Shown here one piece after another: positions 34,098-41,562 of a stretch of DNA of 45,327 bases (the stretch's first letter is position 1; each line of letters opens with the position of its first letter). Location: the NCBI GenBank assembly GCA_964424715.1, contig CAYRJW010000006.1, forward strand, positions 1 to 45,327. The letters run 5' to 3'. This DNA comes from JAMHZE01 sp964424715. Its GTDB lineage: Bacteria; Pseudomonadota; Alphaproteobacteria; Rickettsiales; UBA8987. The notes beneath the pieces were generated by a model. The model was not told the DNA's origin. It made no database searches and saw only the letters and a list, made by a program, of their open reading frames with translations. The position numbers and the translations under genes are program-made.

Positions 34098-34126
34098 ATT
34101 ATACCGCGTTTCAATATAATACCCAA
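34098..34126 (-). promoter_or_regulatory. promoter of the cysE-isc operon
   Basis: On the minus strand -35 TTGGGT (plus strand 34121-34126) and -10 TATAAT (34098-34103) are spaced 17 bases apart. Transcription would start near 34091, about 60 bases before cysE. The -35 lies inside the IscR-type palindrome at 34119-34143, so binding there would block RNA polymerase. Confidence 0.6.
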
Positions 34127-34143
34127 GTAATTTAGTCAAGTAT
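34119..34143. promoter_or_regulatory. IscR-type operator (type 1-like, 25 bp)
   Basis: Two 11-base halves separated by ATT fit the E. coli type 1 IscR consensus (ATASYYGACTR and YAGTCRRSTAT around three A/T). The right half, TAGTCAAGTAT, agrees at every position; the left half, ATACCCAAGTA, agrees at nine of eleven. A further TTACCCAAGTAT half-like copy lies at 34088-34099. Position over the cysE promoter and the presence of iscR as the second gene support autoregulation. Confidence 0.65.
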
Positions 34144-34204
34144 TATTATGGATAATTAATATACTGATCTATATTGGTTATTTTAATTAAGGAACTGGTA
34201 AATC

Positions 34205-34906
34205 ATGCCCGAAATAATCATCCCCGGCCCTGAAGGTAGAATTGAGGGCAGATATCACCATAACGAGGATAATAACGCCCCGGTAGCGCTTGTTCTCCAC
34301 CCGCACCCGAAACATGGCGGCACGATGAATAACAAGGTTACCTACAATCTTTACAAAGCTTTCGCGGTAAACGGTTTTTCGGTTCTAAGATTCAACTTCC
34401 GCGGCGTTGGCCGCTCGGAAGGCTCTTTCGATAATGGTATCGGCGAACTTACCGATGCAGCAACCTGCCTTGACTGGCTGCAGAAGATCAACCCGGATGC
34501 CTCTACCTTCTGGGTAAGCGGCTTTTCCTTCGGTTCATGGATAGCCATGCAGCTTTTAATGAGAAGGCCGGAGCTTGAAGGCTTTGTTGCCATCTCACCG
34601 CCTGCCAACCTGTATGATTTCTCGTTCCTTTCTCCATGCCCTAGAAACGGCCTGATAATTCAGGGTGATGAAGATTCCATCGTGGATGAACCAAGTGTTC
34701 GCAAACTGGCCGATAAACTTAACTCCCAGCGCGATATTGAAATTGATTACCGCATCGTCCGCAACGGCGACCACTTCTTCCGCGGCCAGCTCGATGAGCT
34801 TGATGATAATTTGAACCAGTACATCAAAACCTACTCCGAACCGCTTAAAAAGCGCGGCCGCATAAAACTGGATAAGAAACGCAGACAGTTGCCGAAGACT
34901 AGCTAA
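34205..34906 (+). CDS. alpha/beta hydrolase, COG2945-like
   Basis: The 233-residue protein has the small alpha/beta hydrolase pattern of the COG2945 group: LHPHPKHGGTMNNKV (oxyanion region, 31-45), RFNFRGVGRSEG (62-73), the nucleophile elbow GFSFGS with Ser108, an aspartate in GDEDSIVD (about 155-162) and His190 in GDHFFRG. The C-terminal 30 residues are lysine/arginine-rich and extend past the usual end. Substrate is unknown. AAGGA lies about 11 bases before the ATG. It diverges from cysE and may share the regulatory region. Confidence 0.88.
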   Translation: MPEIIIPGPEGRIEGRYHHNEDNNAPVALVLHPHPKHGGTMNNKVTYNLYKAFAVNGFSVLRFNFRGVGRSEGSFDNGIGELTDAATCLDWLQKINPDASTFWVSGFSFGSWIAMQLLMRRPELEGFVAISPPANLYDFSFLSPCPRNGLIIQGDEDSIVDEPSVRKLADKLNSQRDIEIDYRIVRNGDHFFRGQLDELDDNLNQYIKTYSEPLKKRGRIKLDKKRRQLPKTS

Positions 34907-34935
34907 CTGTACTGGTAAACTATTAAGTTACCCAT

Positions 34936-35694
34936 ATGCAGTATCATAAAAAAAACTCCGGTTTCTCCGAAATAGAGCTGGTTACATTCATCGTATTGCT
35001 TACCGTTATTGTTATTCTGGTGCGAACCTGTCAGGATTTTACGCATCTTAATAAGATCAAAAGTAATATCGTGCAGATCGAGAAATATAAAACCGCTATT
35101 GGGCAGTTCAAAACAAAATATGCTCAGTTACCGGGTGATCTCAACAATGCAAAAAAGCTCTGGCCGGAATGTGCTGATGTTCCTGCATTAAAGACCACCT
35201 GCAATGGTAATGGCGATGGGCTTTGGAATAACGGCGAAGGATTTTATGTTTTTGAACATCTCTCCCGCGCGGAAATGGTGGATGAAATATATTCCGCCAC
35301 CCCGGCCAGTCTTGAGGAAACTATTTTCCCGGTGATAGGAATAACCGGCCAGAATATTGTTCCTATGGGCAGTTTCGGTTTAGCTGCAGATAAGAATATC
35401 AGCAGCGCCTTTTTCAATTATCCCCTGCCCGCTAATTCTTTCATGGTATATTTTGAAAGCAATATAATGGGCGATGCCATGCCAACCCAAAGAAAAGTTG
35501 AAACATTGCTGGTAAAAGAAACCGATATAAAACTCGATGACGGCAATGGCGCCACCGGCGATATCCGCGCCAGTTACGATAACACTGGCTTCTTCGGAGC
35601 CTACAAAACAACCGAACAATGCACCGACTCCCGCGGGGTTTATAAGGATGATGAAGATAATCTTTATTACTGTAATTTTATAATGAGATACTAA
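34936..35694 (+). CDS. type IV pilin-like (pseudopilin) protein
   Basis: The 252-residue protein starts with a type III signal: a short basic leader, cleavage expected between Gly9 and Phe10, Glu at mature position +5 (FSEIE), and a hydrophobic helix (about 14-30). A YKTAIGQFKTKYAQLPGDLNNA segment, common in alphaproteobacterial prepilin-like proteins, follows, then a globular part with paired cysteines (CADVPALKTTC and CTDSRG...YYC). It is probably an exported pseudopilin of a secretion or uptake machine, but no other pilus gene is in the window. It follows the hydrolase by 29 bases. Confidence 0.8.
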   Translation: MQYHKKNSGFSEIELVTFIVLLTVIVILVRTCQDFTHLNKIKSNIVQIEKYKTAIGQFKTKYAQLPGDLNNAKKLWPECADVPALKTTCNGNGDGLWNNGEGFYVFEHLSRAEMVDEIYSATPASLEETIFPVIGITGQNIVPMGSFGLAADKNISSAFFNYPLPANSFMVYFESNIMGDAMPTQRKVETLLVKETDIKLDDGNGATGDIRASYDNTGFFGAYKTTEQCTDSRGVYKDDEDNLYYCNFIMRY

Positions 35695-35698
35695 CTCC

Positions 35699-35714
35699 CC
35701 CAGCCTTCGCTGGG
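35699..35714. repeat. 6-bp hairpin between convergent genes
   Basis: CCCAGC and GCTGGG pair around CTTC, just after the pseudopilin stop and before the anmK stop on the other strand. There is no T run on either side, so termination would be weak or Rho-assisted. The minus-strand form TTCCCAGCGAAGGCTGGG is of a type dispersed in many proteobacteria. Confidence 0.6.
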
Positions 35715-35728
35715 AAGTAGTTAAGTAA

Positions 35729-36862
35729 TTATACTTTGAATAACACTCCGCCCATAGCACTGTTGCTATCGGTTCTTACGCCAGTGGTTGATGAATATGT
35801 CAGCGGCAAATCAAGCAACGACCGCACCGCAAGAAATGCGAACCCCTGCGCCTCGATAAAATCCACTTTCAGGTCATCATTTATTTTGTTGATAGGTTTT
35901 ACCTCGCCCGGCAGAAGCTCCTTAAGCCGGCTCATGATATATTTATTATGCACACCACCGCCGCAGATGAACCAGTGCTGCGGGGTAAGCGGCAGATGCT
36001 GTACGGCTTTGGCGATGGAATAGATGGTGAATTCGGAAAGTGTTGTTACCTTATTCGCAAAACTTGTTTCCTTGAACTTGCCTTGCAGCAGTGAGGATAC
36101 AACCCTTGTGAACTGGTTCCTGTCCAGCGATTTTGGTGGCTTGCGGGAGAAATACAGATTATCCATCAGCGGGCTTAAAAACTCTTCTAGCACATGACCG
36201 GCCATCGCAACCTTACCTTCCTCATCAAAATGCCTGCCGGTATTTTCAAATATTATATCATCAATAAGCGCATTTCCCGGCCCGGTATCGAATGCTATCA
36301 AATTCTTGCCATCGATATATGTGATATTGGAAACCCCGCCAATATTCACCACCGCCGCCGGATACATATCTTCCGGCACTATCGCCTTATGATATAGCGG
36401 CAGCAGCGGTGCACCCTGCCCGCCCAGCTTTATATCATTCGCACGGAAATTACATACAACATCTATTTTTGTTTTCTCCGCCAGCAATTGCCCATCGCCG
36501 ATCTGCCATGTGAATTTATCCTGCGGGCGGTGATCTATGGTGTGCCCGTGGAAACCGATGACATCAACCTCTCCCGGTTTAAGGCCAGCGTTGATAAGCA
36601 GCTCCTCCACCACATCCGCATGCAGCTTGGTGATATCACGCTCAACTTCTTTTATATAGAATTCATCAGATTCGCCATTCTTCGCCTGCACATCCGAAAT
36701 AAGTTTCCGCAATTTCAGTTTCAGCCAGCCCGGATATTCCTTGAAATGCGTTGCCCCGAATTTTGTGATACGCTGCCCATCTGTCTCCACAATGGCAGAA
36801 TCTATACCATCCATGGAAGTACCCGACATAAGGCCGATAGCGATGTAGGTTTTCTGGCTCAT
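35729..36862 (-). CDS. anmK: anhydro-N-acetylmuramic acid kinase
   Basis: The 377-residue protein has AnmK hallmarks: IGLMSGTSMDGIDSAIVETD at the start, DVIGFHGHTIDHRP, VVNIGGVSNITYI, DTGPGNALID, FICGGGVHN and the C-terminal GFAFLAVRSLLDLP. It phosphorylates and opens 1,6-anhydro-MurNAc in cell-wall recycling, so the organism makes and recycles peptidoglycan, in line with dapF. Length is normal. It lies 51 bases after the small membrane protein gene on the same strand, with no clear ribosome binding site. Confidence 0.95.
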   Translation of the reverse strand: MSQKTYIAIGLMSGTSMDGIDSAIVETDGQRITKFGATHFKEYPGWLKLKLRKLISDVQAKNGESDEFYIKEVERDITKLHADVVEELLINAGLKPGEVDVIGFHGHTIDHRPQDKFTWQIGDGQLLAEKTKIDVVCNFRANDIKLGGQGAPLLPLYHKAIVPEDMYPAAVVNIGGVSNITYIDGKNLIAFDTGPGNALIDDIIFENTGRHFDEEGKVAMAGHVLEEFLSPLMDNLYFSRKPPKSLDRNQFTRVVSSLLQGKFKETSFANKVTTLSEFTIYSIAKAVQHLPLTPQHWFICGGGVHNKYIMSRLKELLPGEVKPINKINDDLKVDFIEAQGFAFLAVRSLLDLPLTYSSTTGVRTDSNSAMGGVLFKV

Positions 36863-36913
36863 AAGAATTTATCTTATGAAATTAAAGGTAATTAGTAAAC
36901 GCTTCTTTGATGG

Positions 36914-37219
36914 CTATACCACCCCGGTATACTTAAACCCCACATATATCATCCAGCAGGCGATGATATACGCAAAGAACATGATAATGAATTTATAGCC
37001 GAAATGCTGAAAACTTAAGCGGTTCTCCGGGGTTGGTTCAGCTTTGAATATTACCCCCGCCTTTACAGCGCGTAAAATATAATAGCTAAGATGAATGAAC
37101 ATTATGCCAAGGCTGAACGCCCATATCGTATAGATAACAAATTGCGTTTGCAGAAATGGTATCAGCGGCAGAAAATTCAGCATGATGAGGGTCTGGAAAA
37201 AACGCAGGTCTTTTTTCAT
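36914..37219 (-). CDS. small membrane protein following sdhA
   Basis: I do not recognise this 101-residue protein. It has three likely membrane helices (about 8-26, 27-50 and 72-97), a basic start MKKDLRFFQ, and a soluble loop (about 53-70) containing PTPENRLSFQHFGYK. The frame extends to 37258 inside sdhA; ATG 37219 sits 4 bases after the sdhA stop. It occupies the place where sdhB stands in most Alphaproteobacteria, but has none of the cysteines of an iron-sulfur subunit. Helping complex II assembly is only a guess from position. Confidence 0.65.
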   Translation of the reverse strand: MKKDLRFFQTLIMLNFLPLIPFLQTQFVIYTIWAFSLGIMFIHLSYYILRAVKAGVIFKAEPTPENRLSFQHFGYKFIIMFFAYIIACWMIYVGFKYTGVV

Positions 37220-37223
37220 TCCT

Positions 37224-39014
37224 CTAGTAAACCCTTTTCTTCGGAGGCACCACTTCAACTTCGTCGGTCATGGTTTGCATTATTACCGGGCGGTAATCTA
37301 TTTTTACGTTACCGGCGTCATCTATCCAGCTATAGGTGTGTTTCATCCAGTTGGCATCGTCGCGATCCTTGAAATCCTCACGGGCGTGGGCGCCCCGGGA
37401 TTCTTTGCGGTTAAGGGCGGAGGTGATGGAAACCATTGCCTGCGGTAATAAATTTTGCAATTCTAAAGCTTCAACAAGATCGGAATTCCAGATAAGACCT
37501 TTATCCTTCACCAACATATCTTCGTTCTCTTTGTAAACTTCCTTAAGTCCTGCAACGCCTTCTATCATGGTTTTTTCGGTGCGGAACACAGCAGCTTTCG
37601 CCTGCATCGTTTTCTGCATCTTCAGGCGCAGGTCAGCCACTTTGGTGGAACCTTTGGCATGGCGGATGGAATCAAAACGGTTGATTATTTTATCTGTAGC
37701 TTCAGCCTGTAATTTTTTATGAGTTGTTCCCGCCTTGATAACTTCAGCAGCGCGATAAGCAGCTGCACGGCCAAACACGACCAGATCAAGCAATGAGTTT
37801 GAACCTAAACGATTAGCGCCGTGAACAGAGATACAACCCGCCTCACCAACTACCATAAGGCCAGGAACAACAGAAGTAGGGTTGCCGTTTTTCAGCGTTA
37901 CAACTTCACAGTGAACATTTGTAGGTATGCCGCCCATATTGTAGTGAACGGTCGGAAGCACAGGTATAGGCTGTTTTGTAACATCAACACCGGCGAAAAT
38001 CTTTGCCGTTTCGGAAATTCCCGGTAATCTTTGATGAAGAATTTTCGGGTCAAGGTGATCTAGGTGTAAATAGATATGATCTTTATGCGGCCCAACACCG
38101 CGGCCTTCCATTATCTCAACTGTCATAGAGCGTGAAACCACATCGCGCGATGCAAGATTCTTTGCTTTCGGTGCATAGCGTTCCATGAAGGCTTCACCTT
38201 CGGAGTTACGCAGAATTCCGCCTTCACCACGGGCACCTTCGGTTATCAGACAGCCCGAACCATAAATTCCGGTCGGGTGGAATTGGGTGAATTCCATATC
38301 CTGTAGCGGCAACCCGGCACGAACCGCCATACCGCCGCCATCGCCGGTGCATGTATGCGCCGAGGTCGCGGAAAAATAAGCGCGGCCATAGCCGCCGGTT
38401 GCAAGTATAACCATATGCGCGCGAAAAATATGCAGCGCACCGTCATCTAAATTCCATGCCACAACACCACGGCAAACGCCTTCTTCATCCATTATGAGAT
38501 CAAGCGCAAAATATTCCACGAAGAATTTAGCTTTGTGTTTTAGCGATTGCTGGTAAAGCGTGTGAAGTATTGAATGTCCCGTTCTATCCGCGGCTGCACA
38601 GGTGCGAACCGCTGCCGGGCCTTCGCCATATTCAGTGGTCATACCACCGAACGGGCGCTGGTAAATTTTGCCTTCCGGCGTGCGGGAGAACGGCACGCCA
38701 TAATGCTCCAGCTCGATAACAGCGGGAATGGCGTTCTTGCACATATATTCAATCGCATCCTGATCGCCTAACCAGTCAGAGCCTTTTATCGTATCGAAAT
38801 AATGCCAGCGCCAGTCATCCTTGGTCATGTTACCAAGCGCCGCCGAGATACCGCCCTGCGCCGCAACCGTGTGAGAACGGGTCGGAAAAACCTTTGTTAT
38901 GCACGCCGTGGAAAGCCCCTTTTCCGAAAGCCCAAGCGTTGCGCGAAGCCCAGCGCCACCGGCACCAACTACTACTACATCATATTCGTGATTTACTATG
39001 TTATACGGTTTCAT
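37224..39014 (-). CDS. sdhA: succinate dehydrogenase flavoprotein subunit
   Basis: The 596-residue subunit has the FAD motif VVVGAGGAGLRATLGL, the covalent-FAD histidine H48 in RSHTVAAQGG, the substrate loop HPTGIYGSGCLITEGARGEGG, and the FAD-binding GEAGCISVHGANRLGSNSLLDLVVFGR. The C-terminus with RKESRGAHAREDF, DDANWMKHT and PPKKRVY is typical. It oxidises succinate in the TCA cycle and respiratory chain. It lies after sdhD in a sdhC-sdhD-sdhA operon; sdhB is not in the window. Confidence 0.97.
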   Translation of the reverse strand: MKPYNIVNHEYDVVVVGAGGAGLRATLGLSEKGLSTACITKVFPTRSHTVAAQGGISAALGNMTKDDWRWHYFDTIKGSDWLGDQDAIEYMCKNAIPAVIELEHYGVPFSRTPEGKIYQRPFGGMTTEYGEGPAAVRTCAAADRTGHSILHTLYQQSLKHKAKFFVEYFALDLIMDEEGVCRGVVAWNLDDGALHIFRAHMVILATGGYGRAYFSATSAHTCTGDGGGMAVRAGLPLQDMEFTQFHPTGIYGSGCLITEGARGEGGILRNSEGEAFMERYAPKAKNLASRDVVSRSMTVEIMEGRGVGPHKDHIYLHLDHLDPKILHQRLPGISETAKIFAGVDVTKQPIPVLPTVHYNMGGIPTNVHCEVVTLKNGNPTSVVPGLMVVGEAGCISVHGANRLGSNSLLDLVVFGRAAAYRAAEVIKAGTTHKKLQAEATDKIINRFDSIRHAKGSTKVADLRLKMQKTMQAKAAVFRTEKTMIEGVAGLKEVYKENEDMLVKDKGLIWNSDLVEALELQNLLPQAMVSITSALNRKESRGAHAREDFKDRDDANWMKHTYSWIDDAGNVKIDYRPVIMQTMTDEVEVVPPKKRVY

Positions 39015-39018
39015 ATTA

Positions 39019-39375
39019 CTATATAAAATTGCTAATTTTTAAAACTGCCACTACACCAAGTACAAAACCGGCAATACCGGCAACGCATATAAATTTAATA
39101 ATGAAATTCCTGACCGGGATATTGCTTACATAATCCTCGAACACGACTTTCATCGCAAGTGTGGTGTAATGCATAAAACTTCCGATGAATATTATCAGCA
39201 GCGCCGTATTAAGCGGCCTTGAAAGAAAATCCGCCAGAGTGCCGTAGCACCCGCAGCCGAAACGGACAAGACTGGTTATAAGCCATATCAGCAACGGAAT
39301 TGATATCACCGCCGCGATGCGCTCATGCAGCCATTCGCGAGAAGCGTGATGTTTGTTATGTGTTTGTGTGTTCAT
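39019..39375 (-). CDS. sdhD: succinate dehydrogenase membrane anchor subunit
   Basis: The 118-residue membrane protein has three helices (about 16-38, 52-76 and 90-114) and a HASREWLHERIAAV start typical of SdhD. The histidine in SFMHYTTLAMKVVFEDYV lies where E. coli SdhD carries its haem-ligating His71. With SdhC it anchors the enzyme and forms the quinone site. It is 2 bases downstream of sdhC and 4 bases upstream of sdhA. Confidence 0.9.
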   Translation of the reverse strand: MNTQTHNKHHASREWLHERIAAVISIPLLIWLITSLVRFGCGCYGTLADFLSRPLNTALLIIFIGSFMHYTTLAMKVVFEDYVSNIPVRNFIIKFICVAGIAGFVLGVVAVLKISNFI

Positions 39376-39377
39376 AA

Positions 39378-39779
39378 TTACCAGATCCTATAGATTAAGA
39401 ATCCCGCCAGGACCAGAGTTGCAATTATTGTGATCTTTGCTGTGAAATAAGCCGTTTTTATCTCGAACCCCTTGCCCATATCCCAGAATAAATGGCGGAC
39501 AGTAGCGCATATCCAGTATGAAGCGGCAAGCGCATAACCGCTAAGCACCAGTTTTGTAACCAGTTTACCGGAAGATGTAGTTTTTAACCAAGCAGAAACC
39601 GGACAATTCTCAATAAAAGCATAGTTCGCAAGCGCAAATACCAGCACGAACAGCCCTACATATAGTGCCACGATACTGGCACGATGGAGTATGGAAAGCA
39701 CCGATGTAAATTGCGGCTTATACACCTGCAAATGCGGTGAAAGCGGCCGCGGGCGGCCTGTTATATTGTTATCCGTCAT
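39378..39779 (-). CDS. sdhC: succinate dehydrogenase cytochrome b556 subunit, haem-ligand position altered
   Basis: The 133-residue protein carries the SdhC signature RPLSPHLQVYKPQFTSVLSILHR and three membrane helices. The third conserved block reads ASYWICATVRHLFWDMGKGF. In E. coli and Rickettsia the residue after the tyrosine is histidine (E. coli His84, the haem b ligand), but here it is tryptophan; the RH seven residues on is kept. It is the first gene of the sdhCDA operon. The family is certain; whether haem is bound normally is open. Confidence 0.93.
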   Translation of the reverse strand: MTDNNITGRPRPLSPHLQVYKPQFTSVLSILHRASIVALYVGLFVLVFALANYAFIENCPVSAWLKTTSSGKLVTKLVLSGYALAASYWICATVRHLFWDMGKGFEIKTAYFTAKITIIATLVLAGFLIYRIW

Positions 39780-39843
39780 GATTATAATTAATTCCTGTAA
39801 AATCAGGACATTAATATAGGCTTATGGCGGTTATTTCAAATGG

Positions 39844-39882
39844 AAAATTAAATTTTACTTTATCAATAGGTTATGGTATAAT
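39844..39882 (+). promoter_or_regulatory. promoter with shared 19-mer box, for small gene A
   Basis: A 19-mer, AAAATTAAATTTTACTTTA (39844-39862), contains the near-palindrome AAAATT-A-AATTTT. Its right part forms -35 TTTACT (39854-39859), followed by 17 bases and the extended -10 TGGTATAAT (39874-39882). The same 19-mer recurs at 40092. Transcription should begin near 39889, 20 bases before the ATG of the first small gene. Confidence 0.65.
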
Positions 39883-39909
39883 AACCAGAATTTTAAGAGG
39901 TATAACACA

Positions 39910-40077
39910 ATGTCACGCGGCGAGGATACTAACAATAATAACCATCATAGTGGTAACAGGAACCATACTCAATCTACTAGGATCAAAATAAAAGAGAATC
40001 CTAAAAGCGCTCGTCCTAAAAATAATATAAAAGGAAAGGACGATGAGGTGGATAGTGATTTCTATCTGCTTCAATAG
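39910..40077 (+). CDS. small hydrophilic protein A, 55 residues
   Basis: The frame starts at ATG 39910 with AAGAGG about 11 bases upstream and its own promoter. The product is very polar: a Asn/His-rich first part (DTNNNNHHSGNRNH), a basic middle with lysines and arginines, and an acidic end (DDEVDSDFYLLQ). There is no cysteine or membrane segment. It looks disordered and could bind nucleic acid or metal, but I recognise no family. A shared upstream 19-mer connects it with the next small gene. Confidence 0.55.
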   Translation: MSRGEDTNNNNHHSGNRNHTQSTRIKIKENPKSARPKNNIKGKDDEVDSDFYLLQ

Positions 40078-40091
40078 ATATATTAGAAATA

Positions 40092-40110
40092 AAAATTAAA
40101 TTTTACTTTA
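40092..40110 (+). promoter_or_regulatory. second copy of the 19-mer box, upstream of small gene B
   Basis: AAAATTAAATTTTACTTTA recurs without a mismatch, 248 bases after the first copy. A TTTACT at 40102-40107 is in the same relative place, and TGC lies 14 bases later where the first copy has its extended -10, but the following hexamer TAATCA is a poor match. TATAAC at 40139-40144 is another -10 candidate. Confidence 0.5.
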
Positions 40111-40159
40111 CCGCAAGCTTCTGCTAATCAGCCTGCATTATAACAAACCAAGGAACATT

Positions 40160-40324
40160 ATGGGCGGAAGGATCAGAGGTGGCGGTATCAGTACTCTTGG
40201 CGGTATCACAGGCAAAAACCCTAACCAGCCTTATAACCGCATCCCTATAGACCCGGTTCAGGTGGCAAAGAATGCTGCATTGAGAGCTAAGAAAAAGAAA
40301 GCAAAAAAGTCTTCTGCTAAATAA
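40160..40324 (+). CDS. small glycine/lysine-rich protein B, 54 residues
   Basis: The frame starts at ATG 40160 with AAGGA six to nine bases upstream, a good ribosome binding site. The first 20 residues are glycine-rich (MGGRIRGGGISTLGG), a central NPNQPYNRIPIDPVQ stretch follows, and a helix AKNAALRAKKKKAKK leads to the basic end. The charge suggests RNA or DNA binding. I recognise no family. It lies between small protein A and the convergent rsmI and shares the 19-mer box with A. Confidence 0.55.
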   Translation: MGGRIRGGGISTLGGITGKNPNQPYNRIPIDPVQVAKNAALRAKKKKAKKSSAK

Positions 40325-40354
40325 TCAACATTTTTTTCTTATAATAATTTGTCT

Positions 40355-41188
40355 TTACCCCTTCAATTTCAGCAGCATCTCATAGGCCTCTTTTTTCTTG
40401 ATACCATACATGTCAGATGCGATCTGAGCAGCATCTTTTACACTGTTGTTATATAGTAAAATAGTTAATTTTTCGTTAAGATTTTCAGGTGACAATATAA
40501 TTTTTTCTTCCACTTTGTTGGATATAATAATTACTATCTCACCTTTCGGTTCCTTTGCCTTATACATATTTAATAATCCACTTAAACTATCGCGCTTAAC
40601 CTCCTCATATAACTTGGAAATCTCACGCACTACCGAAGCTTGTTTATCTCCCAGAATTTCAATGGCAACCTCAAGGGTTTCGGCTATCCTGCTACCCCTT
40701 TCGAAGAAGATAATGCTGGTATCGACATCCTTATATTTTTTGAATTCCTTGCGTTTTGCTTCAGCCTTCTGAGGCATGAAACCGATGAACAAAAAACTGT
40801 CACTCGGCAGACCCGAAAGTGTGATAGCGGATACCACCGAAGAAGGTCCCGGCAGGGTGGTAAAATACAGCCCCTTTTCCTGCACTACTTTTATTAGTTT
40901 ATAACCGGGGTCTGATATCAGGGGGGTACCGGCATCGGAGACCAGCGCAACGGCCCTTTTATTCTCCAGCTCGGCGATTATCTTTTCCCGGTCCTCATCG
41001 GAGGAATGATCGTTATAGACCATCAGCTTTTTCTTTATCCCGTAATGGGACAGTAATTTCTCGCTAACCCGCGTATCCTCACACAATATGATATCTACCT
41101 CTTTCAGCGTTTCCAAGGCCCGGAGCGTGATATCCCCAAGATTCCCGATAGGGGTCGCAACTATATATAATCCGGCGATAAGGGGCAT
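40355..41188 (-). CDS. rsmI: 16S rRNA 2'-O-methyltransferase RsmI
   Basis: The 277-residue protein has the RsmI signature GLYIVATPIGNLGDITLRALETL at the start, CEDTRVSEKLLSHYGI, ALVSDAGTPLISDPGYKLI, LPGPSSVVSAITLSGLPSDSFLFIGFMP and EISKLYEEVKRDSL. It 2'-O-methylates C1402 of 16S rRNA. Length is normal, and the C-terminal ~40 residues form the HTH-like extension. It converges with small gene B. The window shows no penicillin-binding activator gene (lpoA), its frequent neighbour. Confidence 0.95.
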   Translation of the reverse strand: MPLIAGLYIVATPIGNLGDITLRALETLKEVDIILCEDTRVSEKLLSHYGIKKKLMVYNDHSSDEDREKIIAELENKRAVALVSDAGTPLISDPGYKLIKVVQEKGLYFTTLPGPSSVVSAITLSGLPSDSFLFIGFMPQKAEAKRKEFKKYKDVDTSIIFFERGSRIAETLEVAIEILGDKQASVVREISKLYEEVKRDSLSGLLNMYKAKEPKGEIVIIISNKVEEKIILSPENLNEKLTILLYNNSVKDAAQIASDMYGIKKKEAYEMLLKLKG

Positions 41189-41249
41189 ATTTTTACCTAA
41201 AATTTTAAATAAACTTGAAGTGATATCAATAGCAGCAAAACCGCCATTA

Positions 41250-41258
41250 TGCTATAAT
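41250..41258 (+). promoter_or_regulatory. extended -10 promoter before the small gene at 41297
   Basis: TGCTATAAT is a consensus extended -10. No -35 hexamer is recognisable at 16-18 bases. It lies about 30-40 bases upstream of the small open frame that ends at the 41526-41562 terminator. Confidence 0.5.
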
Positions 41259-41296
41259 ATTTCAATCATTATTAGATAATTTTTTTGGGGTTCTTT

Positions 41297-41494
41297 TTGG
41301 GGAATAAATATAATTTATCGTTAGATTCCTGCGCCGCGCTGCAATATGCCATAGATAGCATCTGCAGTGGCTATGTTAAATTTGACGAGCCCGAATACAA
41401 CCCGCAGTTATTCACCCACAGATATTGCCGTATACTGCGCCTTGATAGCTTCAGGCCCCAGAATGTTATGGTAAGGAACAGGCAGGTTTATTAA
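41297..41494 (+). CDS. possible small protein, 65 residues
   Basis: An open frame runs from a TTG at 41285 or 41297 to TAA at 41492-41494; no ATG is available near its start. The product has two cysteines early (DSCAALQYAIDSIC), then YVKFDEPEYNPQLFTHRYCRILRLDSFRP, and a basic tail. It has no tryptophan, so it is not a trp leader peptide. The extended -10 upstream and the hairpin downstream suggest a small monocistronic gene. I recognise no family and the start is uncertain. Confidence 0.4.
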   Translation: MGNKYNLSLDSCAALQYAIDSICSGYVKFDEPEYNPQLFTHRYCRILRLDSFRPQNVMVRNRQVY

Positions 41495-41525
41495 ATAAAT
41501 ATCGACAGAACTTCACTCTCCGTTT

Positions 41526-41562
41526 AAAAATGGCCGTATCAACAGATCATACGGCCATTTTT
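41526..41562. terminator. 14-bp bidirectional hairpin abutting the trpB start
   Basis: AAAAATGGCCGTAT (41526-41539) pairs perfectly with ATACGGCCATTTTT (41549-41562) around a 9-base loop. It has T runs in both directions, so it fits a bidirectional intrinsic terminator. The right arm ends one base before the ATG of trpB, so it also fills the place of the ribosome binding site. An in-frame ATG (41530) lies inside the left arm. Confidence 0.8.

Noticed and set aside
41285..41494. Tryptophan leader peptide for trpB attenuation
   Set aside because: The encoded peptide has no tryptophan, and the hairpin downstream is a single bidirectional stem without a competing anti-terminator that I can see.
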